Source: Firmicutes bacterium UBA6806
GTDB taxonomy: Bacteria > Bacillota > Clostridia > Peptostreptococcales > Acidaminobacteraceae
Reading direction: 5' to 3'
Length of the DNA: 64,000 nucleotides
Assembly (NCBI GenBank): GCA_002452745.1
Contig: DKFC01000052.1
Coordinates: 1 to 64,000 of the forward strand
Both the position numbers and the translations under genes were made by a program. A model generated the notes under the pieces. That model ran no database searches. It was not told the origin of the DNA and was given only the letters and a program-made list of their open reading frames with translations. Below are positions 53,075 through 62,573 of the stretch, in pieces (the stretch's first letter is position 1; every line of letters starts with the position of its first letter).

Positions 53075-55403
53075 TTTTTGTCTCCTTTTGTACGAGGGCA
53101 TGTTTTAAAACTTCATCCATGCTCTTAACAGGCACAAATTCAATTTCTGCTTTTACAGATTCAGGAATATCCTCTAAATCCTTAGCATTTTCAAATGGGA
53201 ACAGAATCTTCTTGATTCCTGCACGTTTCGCCGCAAGCGATTTTTCCTTAAAACCACCAATTGGCAAAACCCTTCCCCTTAAGGTGATTTCACCTGTCAT
53301 GGCAACAAAACGATTTACTGGAACACCCGACAGTGCTGAAATCATAGCTGTTGCCATAGTAATGCCCGCTGACGGGCCGTCTTTAGGAATTGCACCTTCT
53401 GGAATATGGACGTGTAAATCCACTGTTTCGTAGAAGTTCTCTTCAATGCCATAGGCATCGGCAATGGTTCTAATATATGAAAGTCCCGCTTGAGCAGATT
53501 CTTTCATGACATCTCCCAACTGACCAGTCAGTTGAAGTTTACCCTTGCCCTTCATGGTGTTGACTTCTATAGACAGTGTATCTCCACCTACCGCTGTCCA
53601 TGCAAGACCTGTTACAATGCCCACTTGGTCGTTTTCAGCAATTAAGTCGTAGTGATACTTGGACTTGCCAAGATACTTGTCTAAGTTTTTATCTGTAATG
53701 CGAACGCTCTTAACTTCGCCTTTGACAATTCGAACAGTTGCCTTACGGCAAACATCTGCAATCTTTCGCTCGAGTTCACGAACGCCAGACTCTCTAGTAT
53801 ACTTTCGAATGGTTTCCAAAATCGCATCATCTGATATGGACAGAGCTGATTTTACAAGACCATGTTCATCCATCTTCTTAGTGACAAGGTATTTTTTGGC
53901 AATATTGAGCTTTTCAACTTCTGTATAGCCAGATACTTGTATCACTTCCATACGATCCAAGAGCGGACGTGGAATTGTACTGAGTGAGTTAGCCGTTGTA
54001 ATGAACATAACTTTCGACAGGTCAAACGGCACTTCCAAGTAGTGATCTGTAAACTCCTTGTTTTGCTCAGGATCAAGCACTTCTAAAAGCGCCGAAGCCG
54101 GATCTCCCCTAAAATCTGACGAGAGTTTGTCAATTTCATCGAATAGGAATACTGGATTCTTTGTCCCTGCTTCTTTGATGCCATTTATAATACGACCTGG
54201 AATCGCGCCGATGTAAGTTCTTCTATGCCCTCTTATCTCCGCTTCATCACGAACACCACCGAGGGACATTCTGACGAATTCACGGTTAAGTGACCTTGCA
54301 ATAGATTTTGCAATAGATGTTTTACCAACCCCTGGAGGACCAACCAAACAGATAATCGGACCCTTCATGCTCTGTGTTAAATCTCTCACAGCTAAGTACT
54401 CCACAACTCTTTCCTTGACGGATTCAAGTCCATAATGGTCTTCATCCAACACGGTTTGAGCCTTGTTTAAGTCAATCTCGTCCTTTGTTTCCTTCTTCCA
54501 AGGTAAATCCAAAATCCAATTTACATAAGTTCTGATAACGCCGCTTTCCGCTGAGGATGGTGAAAGTCTGGAATACCTGTCAATTTCACTGGTAACTTTC
54601 TTTTCAATTTTCTTGCCGAGTTTCAGCTTCTTCAATTTCTTGCGCATTTCTTCAATTTCATCTTCTTGCGCATCTTCTTCTCCGAGTTCATCTCTTATTG
54701 CTTTGATTTGCTCTCTGAGATAGTATTCCTTTTGTGATTTATTGATTTGGCTCTTGACCTTGTCATTAATATCCTTTTCCACTTGTAGAATCTCAATTTC
54801 AGTTAGGAGAAGTCTGTAGAGTCTTTCCAGTCTCTCTTTCACTTCAATTGCATTAATGAGCTCTTGCTTTTGTTCTGTTTTAAGTGTCAGCTGAGCTGCT
54901 ATAATATCCGCCAGCCTTCCCGGTTCTTCAATTGCTGATACCGATAAAATCACATCTGCACTAACCCTGTTGCTGATAGTGATGTATTTTTCAAATGCAG
55001 AAACACATGATCTCATAAGAGCACGAGATTCCTTATCAATCTCAATTGAATCTTGATACGTTTTTAAGTCCACTCTAAAATAAGGGTTTTCTTCAATAAT
55101 TGTATCAACTTCTGCCCGTTGAATTCCCTCAACCAAAACTCTTATTGCGTCCCCAGGAAGTTTGAGCATCTGTTTAATCTTACAGACAGTACCCACCTGA
55201 TAAAAGTCCTTTGGTGTTGGTGTGTCAATGTCTATGTCGAACTGCGTGGTTAAGAATATTCTTTGATCTTTTGCCATAGCTGCTTCGAGTGCTTTAATGG
55301 ATTTTTTCCTACCCACGTCAAAATGCAATACCATGTATGGAAAAACAGATAATCCTCTGAGAGGAATTAATGGCATATTGACGATTCTTACTTCGTTTTC
55401 CAT
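53058..55403 (-). CDS. lon: ATP-dependent protease Lon
   Basis: 781-residue cytoplasmic AAA+ serine protease. N-terminal substrate-binding domain (about 8-200), AAA module with GPPGVGKTSIAKSI (Walker A) and the Walker B FLFDEIDK, and the C-terminal protease domain (about 590-770) with the catalytic Ser in PKDGPSAGITMA (about 681) and the Lys downstream. Standard length. It degrades misfolded and regulatory proteins. It follows clpX by 202 bases. Confidence 0.96.
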   Translation of the reverse strand: MENEVRIVNMPLIPLRGLSVFPYMVLHFDVGRKKSIKALEAAMAKDQRIFLTTQFDIDIDTPTPKDFYQVGTVCKIKQMLKLPGDAIRVLVEGIQRAEVDTIIEENPYFRVDLKTYQDSIEIDKESRALMRSCVSAFEKYITISNRVSADVILSVSAIEEPGRLADIIAAQLTLKTEQKQELINAIEVKERLERLYRLLLTEIEILQVEKDINDKVKSQINKSQKEYYLREQIKAIRDELGEEDAQEDEIEEMRKKLKKLKLGKKIEKKVTSEIDRYSRLSPSSAESGVIRTYVNWILDLPWKKETKDEIDLNKAQTVLDEDHYGLESVKERVVEYLAVRDLTQSMKGPIICLVGPPGVGKTSIAKSIARSLNREFVRMSLGGVRDEAEIRGHRRTYIGAIPGRIINGIKEAGTKNPVFLFDEIDKLSSDFRGDPASALLEVLDPEQNKEFTDHYLEVPFDLSKVMFITTANSLSTIPRPLLDRMEVIQVSGYTEVEKLNIAKKYLVTKKMDEHGLVKSALSISDDAILETIRKYTRESGVRELERKIADVCRKATVRIVKGEVKSVRITDKNLDKYLGKSKYHYDLIAENDQVGIVTGLAWTAVGGDTLSIEVNTMKGKGKLQLTGQLGDVMKESAQAGLSYIRTIADAYGIEENFYETVDLHVHIPEGAIPKDGPSAGITMATAMISALSGVPVNRFVAMTGEITLRGRVLPIGGFKEKSLAAKRAGIKKILFPFENAKDLEDIPESVKAEIEFVPVKSMDEVLKHALVQKETKNENKK

Positions 55404-55605
55404 AATTTCACCTCTATTTCTTCATCTATTCACGAAGGTATCTCTCCTGTAGTAGAGAACACCTCGATTTCTAACAGTCACTAATTCACATACCCTTTTT
55501 AGAGCGCCTTAACCTTCAATTGCTGATACTAAAAACGAGTATCAGCATAGGCTTCCACTCGTTATAGTTAATGCGACTCAACAGGTTTCATAGAGTTCCC
55601 GTCTC
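55404..55605. other. clpX-lon spacer with two hairpins
   Basis: 202 bases with two strong inverted repeats: TGCTGATACT/AGTATCAGCA (55521-55530 with 55538-55547) and GTTTCATAG/CTATGAAAC (55585-55593 with about 55603-55611, reaching into the clpX stop). The minus-strand tails lack a T run. They probably influence mRNA stability or partial termination. No CtsR heptad or CIRCE element seen. Confidence 0.5.
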
Positions 55606-56877
55606 CTATGAAACACTTTCATGCTTTGTTTTCAGTTCTCGCTTTGCGTCCATCAACACGAGTGTTGGCATTTGATGGTTGCGAATCGTCTCTTTTGTGA
55701 CGATGCACTTCTTGATATCCTCTCTAGAAGGAATTTCATACATGATTTCCATCATGATGCCCTCTAAAATAGATCTCAATCCCCTTGCACCAGTTTTTCT
55801 TTCGATGGCCATCTTAGCCACTTCCACCAATGCTTCCTCTTCAAATTCCAACTCAACATCATCCATTTTCAACATTTTTTGATATTGTTTGATAATGGCA
55901 TTTTTGGGCTCTTTGAGAATTTTTATAAGTGCAGGTTCATCAAGTTCGTGAAGTGAGACCACCACAGGAACACGACCCACAAATTCAGGAATTAAACCAA
56001 ACTTCAATAAATCCTTAGGCTCAATTTTAGCAAACAGCTCTCCAAGCGGAATATTCTTCTTGCTTTGAATTGCCGCACCAAAACCAAGTGCCTTTTCGCC
56101 AATTCTCTGGTTGATGATGCTCTCCATCCCGTCGAAAGCACCGCCGCAGATAAACAAGATATTGCTTGTATCCACTTGCAGGAACTCTTGATGAGGATGC
56201 TTTCTACCACCTTGAGGCGGTACATTTGCCACAGTTCCCTCAATAATTTTGAGTAGAGCCTGTTGAACGCCTTCTCCCGATACATCTCTTGTAATCGAAG
56301 GATTCTCAGACTTTCTAGCAATTTTATCAATTTCATCAATATAGATGATGCCCTTTTGAGCACGCTCAATATCGTAATCAGCTGCTTGAACCAGTTTGAG
56401 AATAATGTTTTCGACATCTTCCCCAACATAGCCCGCTTCTGTAAGTGCTGTGGCATCTGCAATTGCAAATGGCACATCCAAAATTTTAGCCAGCGTTTGA
56501 GCCAAGAGCGTCTTTCCTGATCCAGTTGGACCGAGCAGTAAAATATTGCTCTTTTGAAGCTCTATTTCATCTTCCTCGACTTCTGACTGAATGCGCTTGT
56601 AATGATTGTACATTGCCACAGCAAGTGCCTTTTTAGCATGTTCTTGACCGATGACATAATCATCTAATATTCCCTTGATTTCAGCTGGTTTTGGCAACTC
56701 TGCAAGTTCCCAGTCTTCAAGTCCGTCTTCTTTAAGTACCGATAGTTCTTCTTCTAGAATTTCGTTGCACAGTTCAATGCATTCATCACATATATATACA
56801 TTTGGACCGGCAATCAGTCGCTTAACATGTTCTTGACTCTTACCGCAAAAGGAACACTTTAAAGTTGGTTTATCCAT
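55606..56877 (-). CDS. clpX: ATP-dependent Clp protease ATP-binding subunit ClpX
   Basis: 423-residue AAA+ unfoldase that feeds ClpP. N-terminal zinc-binding domain CSFCGKS...CDECIELC (about 9-37), Walker A GPTGSGKTLLAQTLA (about 115-129), Walker B IIYIDEIDKI, the pore loop GYVGEDVEN, and sensor motifs near the C-terminus (KTGARGLRSILE). GAGGT precedes the ATG. It begins 25 bases after clpP. Confidence 0.97.
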   Translation of the reverse strand: MDKPTLKCSFCGKSQEHVKRLIAGPNVYICDECIELCNEILEEELSVLKEDGLEDWELAELPKPAEIKGILDDYVIGQEHAKKALAVAMYNHYKRIQSEVEEDEIELQKSNILLLGPTGSGKTLLAQTLAKILDVPFAIADATALTEAGYVGEDVENIILKLVQAADYDIERAQKGIIYIDEIDKIARKSENPSITRDVSGEGVQQALLKIIEGTVANVPPQGGRKHPHQEFLQVDTSNILFICGGAFDGMESIINQRIGEKALGFGAAIQSKKNIPLGELFAKIEPKDLLKFGLIPEFVGRVPVVVSLHELDEPALIKILKEPKNAIIKQYQKMLKMDDVELEFEEEALVEVAKMAIERKTGARGLRSILEGIMMEIMYEIPSREDIKKCIVTKETIRNHQMPTLVLMDAKRELKTKHESVS

Positions 56878-56902
56878 CCTTTACCTCTTTCTGCAAAACT
56901 CT

Positions 56903-57481
56903 TTATTTGAAAACTTTGTCAATCAGACCATATTCAACTGCTTCCTCTGCACTCATGAAGTTATCTCTATCTGTATCTTTTTCAATCTGCTTGTATGGCT
57001 TGCCTGTTTTCTCACTTAAAATTGTATTTAACTGTTTTCTCATTTTTATAATTCTATCTGCTTGAATCTTGATATCCGATGCCTGTCCACGTGCACCACC
57101 AAGCGGTTGATGAATCATGACTTCTGCATTTGGAAGAGCATATCGTTTGCCTTTTTCACCTGCTGCAAGTAAAAAGGCACCCATGCTTGCAGCCATTCCC
57201 ACGCAAATTGTCGAAACATCGGGTTTAATATATTCCATTGTGTCAAAAATCGCCATACCTGCGGTGATTGAACCACCTGGACTATTGATGTACAGATTGA
57301 TGTCCTTGTCAGGGTCTTCCGCTTCAAGGAAAAGCAACTGAGCCACAACTAGATTTGCCGTATTGTCGTCAATTTCTCCGCTTAAGAAAATAATCCTGTC
57401 TTTCAACAATCTAGAAAAGATGTCATAAGAACGTTCGCCTTTACTTGTCTGTTCAATTACATAAGGTACATAGTTAGCCAT
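56903..57481 (-). CDS. clpP: ATP-dependent Clp protease proteolytic subunit ClpP
   Basis: 192-residue serine protease forming the tetradecameric chamber. The catalytic triad is visible: Ser99 in GMAASMGAFLL, His124 in VMIHQPLGG and Asp173 in DRDNFMS. It acts with ClpX, encoded next. GGAGG precedes the ATG. Gap to tig is 26 bases. Confidence 0.97.
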   Translation of the reverse strand: MANYVPYVIEQTSKGERSYDIFSRLLKDRIIFLSGEIDDNTANLVVAQLLFLEAEDPDKDINLYINSPGGSITAGMAIFDTMEYIKPDVSTICVGMAASMGAFLLAAGEKGKRYALPNAEVMIHQPLGGARGQASDIKIQADRIIKMRKQLNTILSEKTGKPYKQIEKDTDRDNFMSAEEAVEYGLIDKVFK

Positions 57482-57507
57482 TTCAACACCTCCGTCGACT
57501 CGTGCAA

Positions 57508-58794
57508 TTAGACTAATTTAGCGTTATCAACTAAGAAATCCACTGTTTTTCTAGATTTTAAATTTGATTTCAGATAGTCGCAATTGTCTTGAGCAAATAA
57601 TTTTCTAATTTCTTCTTTATCTCTACTTTGCATTTCAGCAATTTTGTCAAGCTCTTGTTCAACGTCTTCATCTGTCACTTCGATTGACTCTTGCTCCATG
57701 ACTTTTTCGATGACGAGGCCAGTTTTAACCCTTGCAAGCGCATCTTCTCTCATGTGGTTTTTGAGTTCATCTAAGTTTCCGCCTGTAAATTGAACGTATT
57801 GTTCAAGGCTAAGACCTTGGTATCTCAATTGTTGATCGAATTCTCTAAGCATGCCATCCACTTCTGTATCCACCATTTTCTCTGGGATTTCAACAGTGAT
57901 TAAGTTAGATACTGCTTCGATGACTTTATCTCTTTGAGCCGCAGTTGCACTTTCTTTAGAAGAAACTTCAAGCTCTTTTTTAATGCTCTCTTTGTACTCT
58001 GCCAATGTGTCAAACTCAGAAACATCTTTTGCAAATTCATCATCCAATTCTGGCATCTCTTTGAATTTGATTTCGTTGACTTTTACTTTGAAGATTGCTT
58101 CTTTTCCCTTGAGTTCTTCTGCATGATACTCTTCTGGGAAAGTCACTTTAACATCCACATCTGCACCTGTTTCAGCACCGATTAACTGTTCTTCAAATCC
58201 AGGGATGAAATTACCTGATCCAATGACGAGCTCTTGTCCGTCAGCAGTTCCGCCTTCAAATTGGTCATCTCCTACAAATCCCTTGTAATCTATAATCACA
58301 GTATCACCATCTTGAACAGGGCGATCTGTAACACTTACAAGTCTAGCATTCATATTTCTTGTCTTTTCGATTTCTGCGTCGAGCATCTCGTCTGTTACAT
58401 CTGCACTGATTGTCTCAACTTCAATACCCTTGTAGTTTTCAAGTGTAAATTCAGGTGTTACCGTTACCACAGCTGTGAATACCATATCTTGTCCCTTGCC
58501 AATTTCAGCAATGTCGATGTCAGGTCTTGCAACTGGGCTTATTTCAAGTGCATCTAATGCTTTTTCATAGTGAACTTGAAGTAAATCGTTTACAGCATCT
58601 TCAAAAAATACGCCTTCGCCGTATTGTTTTTCAATAATTGCTCTAGGCACTTTGCCTTTTCTAAATCCAGGGACGTTGAATTTACCTTTGTTTTTGTTGT
58701 ACGCTTGTTGAACCGCTTTTTCAAATTCGTCTTTTCCAACAGTTGCCTTAATGGTAATTTCACTGTTTTCCTTTTTTACGATTTCATAACTCAT
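57508..58794 (-). CDS. tig: Trigger factor
   Basis: 428-residue ribosome-bound chaperone and prolyl isomerase. N-terminal ribosome-binding domain with GFRKGKVPRAIIEKQYG (about 44-60), a central FKBP-type domain (about 155-240, GDTVIIDYKGFVG), and a long helical C-terminal chaperone domain. The start is ATG 58794 (MSYEIVKKEN), with GGGAGG upstream; the longer frame to 58830 lacks one. First gene of the tig-clpP-clpX-lon-engB cluster, with a probable promoter at 58872-58900. Confidence 0.96.
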   Translation of the reverse strand: MSYEIVKKENSEITIKATVGKDEFEKAVQQAYNKNKGKFNVPGFRKGKVPRAIIEKQYGEGVFFEDAVNDLLQVHYEKALDALEISPVARPDIDIAEIGKGQDMVFTAVVTVTPEFTLENYKGIEVETISADVTDEMLDAEIEKTRNMNARLVSVTDRPVQDGDTVIIDYKGFVGDDQFEGGTADGQELVIGSGNFIPGFEEQLIGAETGADVDVKVTFPEEYHAEELKGKEAIFKVKVNEIKFKEMPELDDEFAKDVSEFDTLAEYKESIKKELEVSSKESATAAQRDKVIEAVSNLITVEIPEKMVDTEVDGMLREFDQQLRYQGLSLEQYVQFTGGNLDELKNHMREDALARVKTGLVIEKVMEQESIEVTDEDVEQELDKIAEMQSRDKEEIRKLFAQDNCDYLKSNLKSRKTVDFLVDNAKLV

Positions 58795-58871
58795 TTGAAT
58801 TCCTCCCAATAAATATGCATTTTCTATCAAAACTGGACAAAACCAGCCGTATTTAGTGCTTTAACTTATTA

Positions 58872-58900
58872 ATAGTACCGTATTTGATGATAAATGTAAA
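58872..58900 (-). promoter_or_regulatory. Probable promoter of the tig-clp cluster
   Basis: On the minus strand TTTACA (58900-58895), 17 bases, TACTAT (58877-58872). About 75 bases precede the tig start codon. Confidence 0.5.
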
Positions 58901-58958
58901 GAATAATACGGAAAATCACTCTTATTATACAATATAACCCATTGCAAACAAGCCTTTA

Positions 58959-58985
58959 TTGCAAATTTTACCCTTATGTTATAAT
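58959..58985 (+). promoter_or_regulatory. Probable promoter of the UvrD-like helicase gene
   Basis: TTGCAA (58959-58964), 15 bases, TATAAT (58980-58985). The spacer is short, but the -10 is consensus; the start codon is 46 bases downstream. Confidence 0.35.
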
Positions 58986-59030
58986 ATATTAATAACTTAT
59001 TCACAAGTAATGACGCATTTAGGAGCTCTT

Positions 59031-60917
59031 ATGACACAGTTTATACAGCTTACACCTCATCAGAAGGAGGCTTCAACACATTTCACAGGGCCTGCACTGA
59101 CTTTGGCGATTCCCGGAAGTGGAAAGACGACACTTTTAATCGCCCGCCTACTGGAACTCGTTGAAACTCATGGTATAGATCCCAGTCAGATTCTGACCTT
59201 GACCTTTTCAAAGGCCTCTGCTGATGACATGCAAAAGAGATATCAAAAAACAGCGCAGCCATATGTCTTTTCCTTTATGACTATCCACAAATTTGCCTAT
59301 GCCATTATGAAGCAGTATCTCCGTCAAACTGGAAAGACCATGACACTTTTGGACGATGCCGGCAAACGGTTTCAAATTCTCAATGACATCTATAGAAAGT
59401 ACTATCATGAACCACTCTCCGAAGATGGCTATGAGGCTTTTGTCAATCACATAGGGCTCATTTACAATTTGAGACTTCAGAGGGAAGACTACGCTCAATA
59501 CGATTTCCAATTTGATCGTATTTTTGACATGGCCTTCGACTATCATATATATAAGAAGAAAAATAATTTATTCGACTTTGACGACATGCTTTACTACGCT
59601 ATTAAAATCTTAAATGCCAATCCAAAAGCGCTGACTTTTTATCGTCAAAAATATGCCTTTATCCAAGTGGATGAAGCTCAAGATACTTCAAAACTTCAAT
59701 TTGAACTCATCGAATTGCTTCTTGGTGACTCTCAAAATCTCTTTCTCGTTGCAGACGACGATCAATCCATCTACGGATTCAGAGGTGCTTTTCCAAAATA
59801 TCTACTGGATTTTCCAACGAGGTTTACAGACGCTAAAATATTCTATCTAAAAGACAACTTTCGCTCTGACGCCAATATTGTCAACACCGCCAAAGGGATT
59901 ATTGAGCAAAACGAAAGTCGATTTAAAAAACCGATGCATCCAACACATGCCGCTTCCATTCGCCCCATGTTCAAATCATTCGACGATTTGGTAGATCGAA
60001 ATCGCTATCTGCTTTCATCGCTGGCAGAGTCGGGCGGCGATCATGCAGTTCTCTACCGAAATCGAGTTTCCGCACTGAGCCTTGTCAATCTCTTGGCCAT
60101 CTCAGACATGGACTTTTACATTAAAGACCCACCACTGGCTGAACTCGATCACTGGCTCTTAAAGGACATTCTCGCTTTTTTTACACTGGCTATGGTTCCT
60201 CAGGATCTCGAGAGTTTCAACCGCATTGCCTTTAAAATGAACGCCTATATTTCAAGGGAAATGCTTAACTATGTCAACAGTGAAATTCGTGGAAAGACTG
60301 TCTTCAGAACACTTGTAGACATCCCTTTTCTGGAGCCCTATCAAACGAGAACTCAGGAGCGAATTGCCGATCATTTCGAGGCACTTAAGCGCCTGCGTCC
60401 ATATGACGGAATCGCCTTCATTGAAACAGAGCTTGGCTACCTCGACTATCTCAAGCAAAACACAGCTCGTCTGGGTATTTCCATGAATTTCGCACGCACT
60501 CGCCTAGATGCGTATAAAGCCATCTCAAGGGATTTAAAATCTGGATTCGATTTCATCACACGCATAGATTTTCTAAAGGAGCAACTGCTCAGTCATATCT
60601 CCAAAGATGCCTCAGCAAAGGTGGTTCTTTCCACAATTCACGGCTCAAAGGGGCTTGAATTTGACCATGTGATGATGATAGACGTCAATGATCAAATTTT
60701 CCCTGGTGCAACCGTTCAAAAAAAAGACGCTCTAGAAGAAGAGCGCCGCTTATTTTACGTTGGCATCACAAGAGCCAGACAGCGTTTTGAACTTCTCCAC
60801 ACGAAGTTCCTCAACGGCGATTACAATAAGAACTCATTATTCGTCGAAGAATTCCTCCGTCAGGAGCCTACTGACGACATGCCTTATAACGTCGATGGAA
60901 AAGCCTCTGTAAGCTAA
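59031..60917 (+). CDS. UvrD/Rep-type superfamily 1 DNA helicase
   Basis: 628-residue ATP-dependent 3'-5' helicase. Motif I GPALTLAIPGSGKTTLLIAR (about 20-39), Ia LTFSKASADDM, II VDEAQDTS, III ADDDQSIYGFRGA, IV near DNFRSDANIV, V STIHGSKGLEFDHV (about 534-547), and VI FYVGITRARQRFEL. The 1B and 2B insertions are shorter than in UvrD (about 720 residues). ATG 59031 is chosen because GGAG is just upstream; 58959 and 59010 frames are possible. Its last 81 bases overlap the end of recX in opposite orientation. Confidence 0.9.
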   Translation: MTQFIQLTPHQKEASTHFTGPALTLAIPGSGKTTLLIARLLELVETHGIDPSQILTLTFSKASADDMQKRYQKTAQPYVFSFMTIHKFAYAIMKQYLRQTGKTMTLLDDAGKRFQILNDIYRKYYHEPLSEDGYEAFVNHIGLIYNLRLQREDYAQYDFQFDRIFDMAFDYHIYKKKNNLFDFDDMLYYAIKILNANPKALTFYRQKYAFIQVDEAQDTSKLQFELIELLLGDSQNLFLVADDDQSIYGFRGAFPKYLLDFPTRFTDAKIFYLKDNFRSDANIVNTAKGIIEQNESRFKKPMHPTHAASIRPMFKSFDDLVDRNRYLLSSLAESGGDHAVLYRNRVSALSLVNLLAISDMDFYIKDPPLAELDHWLLKDILAFFTLAMVPQDLESFNRIAFKMNAYISREMLNYVNSEIRGKTVFRTLVDIPFLEPYQTRTQERIADHFEALKRLRPYDGIAFIETELGYLDYLKQNTARLGISMNFARTRLDAYKAISRDLKSGFDFITRIDFLKEQLLSHISKDASAKVVLSTIHGSKGLEFDHVMMIDVNDQIFPGATVQKKDALEEERRLFYVGITRARQRFELLHTKFLNGDYNKNSLFVEEFLRQEPTDDMPYNVDGKASVS

Positions 60918-61340
60918 AAATTGTGACAGCTTGTTCTGCATCTTTCGCCTGTACACATAGTCTGATTTGACCTGATCAAAATCAATGGAAAGCGTGTCCA
61001 TTTTCTTCTTTAAAATCCGCTCAGCCTCAACTTCAGGATTTAATGACGCTTCCAGCTCCTCAAATGCCCACTGGATTTTTTCATCTGTGACGCCCTTTTG
61101 TCTCAGGCTTTGTTTGAGCCTGTAAGGGCCATATCTATTTTGATGACTTTCTATATAAACTTTTGCATAATGGCTGTCATCAATAAATCGCTTCTCTTTC
61201 AAATAAGACAAAACAAGTTGAATCATTGTCGCTTCAACTTGTTTTTTTTCTAGTTTTTCACGCATTTCGCGTTCTGTTCTCATTTTCACAGACAGGAGAT
61301 TCAAAGCGTAATTAAGCCATTTTTCCTGCTCTTTTGTCAT
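60837..61340 (-). CDS. recX: Regulatory protein RecX
   Basis: 167-residue modulator of RecA filament growth. Three-helix repeats are visible: LSVKMRTEREMREKLEKK (about 16-33), RFIDDSHYAKVYIES with RYGPYRLKQSLRQKG (about 51-83), and a C-terminal KMQNKLSQFLAYRGFSID. recA itself is not in the window. GAGGAG precedes the ATG. It overlaps the convergent helicase gene by 81 bases. Confidence 0.88.
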   Translation of the reverse strand: MTKEQEKWLNYALNLLSVKMRTEREMREKLEKKQVEATMIQLVLSYLKEKRFIDDSHYAKVYIESHQNRYGPYRLKQSLRQKGVTDEKIQWAFEELEASLNPEVEAERILKKKMDTLSIDFDQVKSDYVYRRKMQNKLSQFLAYRGFSIDVIRHVVSRLLTEEFFDE

Positions 61341-61357
61341 ATGCTCTCCTCTATCAG

Positions 61358-62095
61358 TTATTTGTTGATTACAGTGACCTCAATAGAGTCAATGTCCACT
61401 TCATTGCCACTTCCAGCACCATATGCATGCATGAAGAAACGGATGTTATTCTGATCTATTTTATAGCTGCTGAGTTTGTACTCTGTATCACCCAATTTAT
61501 AAGTCAATTGGCTCGATCTGGTATCATAGCTCAGGCTCTCTTGAATCCACTCGTCGTAAACTGGCGGAATGAGTTTAAAATTGTCGTTGTACTCCCAATC
61601 CGCGGCAAGAAAGCGAATGATATCCTTTCCTGGCCTCTTTTGATTTGGAGTCAAATCATATGAGTATTCCACAAGGCAGATTCCATCGCCCAGGGCTGTA
61701 AACCAAGACCCATCTGTTCCATCTGGAATGAGCTCACTGTCATTTGTCTGGTACATGGCAAGCCCCCCTGCAAACATACCGCTCCCATGTGATATCTTTA
61801 CCTTTCGTGTCAACGTAATCACATCACCACTTCTCAGCTCTATTGGCTTTGACAGCAAGTATGGAATTGCCTCTGTATTATCAGAAGTCATTGTCAAGAT
61901 ACCATTTTGAACGTCTGCAAGGTCATAAGCCCTCTTGAAACTTCCCCACTGACCCATCAACCAAAAGTCCTTGTCCATCTGGTCAAAGTCAAATGAATAG
62001 GAAATTGCAGGTGGCTGTTCCCTAGTTTGAAATATGATACTGAAGACAAAAAAACTAATTACAAGAAATAAAACGATGACCACTATTTTTCTCAT
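61358..62095 (-). CDS. Membrane-anchored protein with beta-sandwich-like domain, unknown function
   Basis: 245-residue protein with an N-terminal membrane helix (about 4-23) and an extracytoplasmic domain of mainly beta strands (about 30-245), rich in aromatic residues and ending with DIDSIEVTVINK, which recalls the last strand of concanavalin-A-like jelly rolls. No catalytic motif seen. GGGGGTGG precedes the ATG. It lies 17 bases before recX and 21 bases after the next unknown gene, so they are probably co-transcribed. Confidence 0.7.
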   Translation of the reverse strand: MRKIVVIVLFLVISFFVFSIIFQTREQPPAISYSFDFDQMDKDFWLMGQWGSFKRAYDLADVQNGILTMTSDNTEAIPYLLSKPIELRSGDVITLTRKVKISHGSGMFAGGLAMYQTNDSELIPDGTDGSWFTALGDGICLVEYSYDLTPNQKRPGKDIIRFLAADWEYNDNFKLIPPVYDEWIQESLSYDTRSSQLTYKLGDTEYKLSSYKIDQNNIRFFMHAYGAGSGNEVDIDSIEVTVINK

Positions 62096-62116
62096 CTTCC
62101 ACCCCCGAATAATGGA

Positions 62117-62485
62117 CTAACTGTTTGCACTGTTGGTTATTTCTTCTATATCTTTAAGGCCGATGACAAACTTATACTTAGGCTTCATCTCGTTGAATTT
62201 GAGTTCAAACACGAATTGAATGGCGTCATGTGACTGCCATGTAATTTTAAGATCATTGACCCATCTTGATAATTTGGTGTCTGACAAACGCTTTAAAAGC
62301 ATTTCACGCAGTCTATTCAAATCCACAAACGATTGCGGCGTCTGTTTTAGATAGCTAAATGCCGACAGTAAAATCGTCTCTCTTACTTTTTTAAAAATTA
62401 GAAATTGCTGTACACTCTTGATAAACTCCACCGTTAAAAAGATGGAAAATGTCAAAACCGCCGCAATTAGGACATTGATTAGCAT
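62117..62485 (-). CDS. Membrane-anchored hypothetical protein, 122 aa
   Basis: 122-residue protein with one N-terminal membrane helix (about 3-22) and a soluble alpha/beta tail (about 28-122) with no recognised motif. AAGGAG precedes the ATG. First gene of a likely unit with the beta-sandwich protein (21-base gap) and recX. Confidence 0.65.
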   Translation of the reverse strand: MLINVLIAAVLTFSIFLTVEFIKSVQQFLIFKKVRETILLSAFSYLKQTPQSFVDLNRLREMLLKRLSDTKLSRWVNDLKITWQSHDAIQFVFELKFNEMKPKYKFVIGLKDIEEITNSANS

Positions 62486-62573
62486 ATTAACTCCTTTACT
62501 CTACAAGTGTCTGTCTCACATACTCTATCGTCATTTTGGGATGATTCCGTTAACACTTTTCATATTTATTGTA

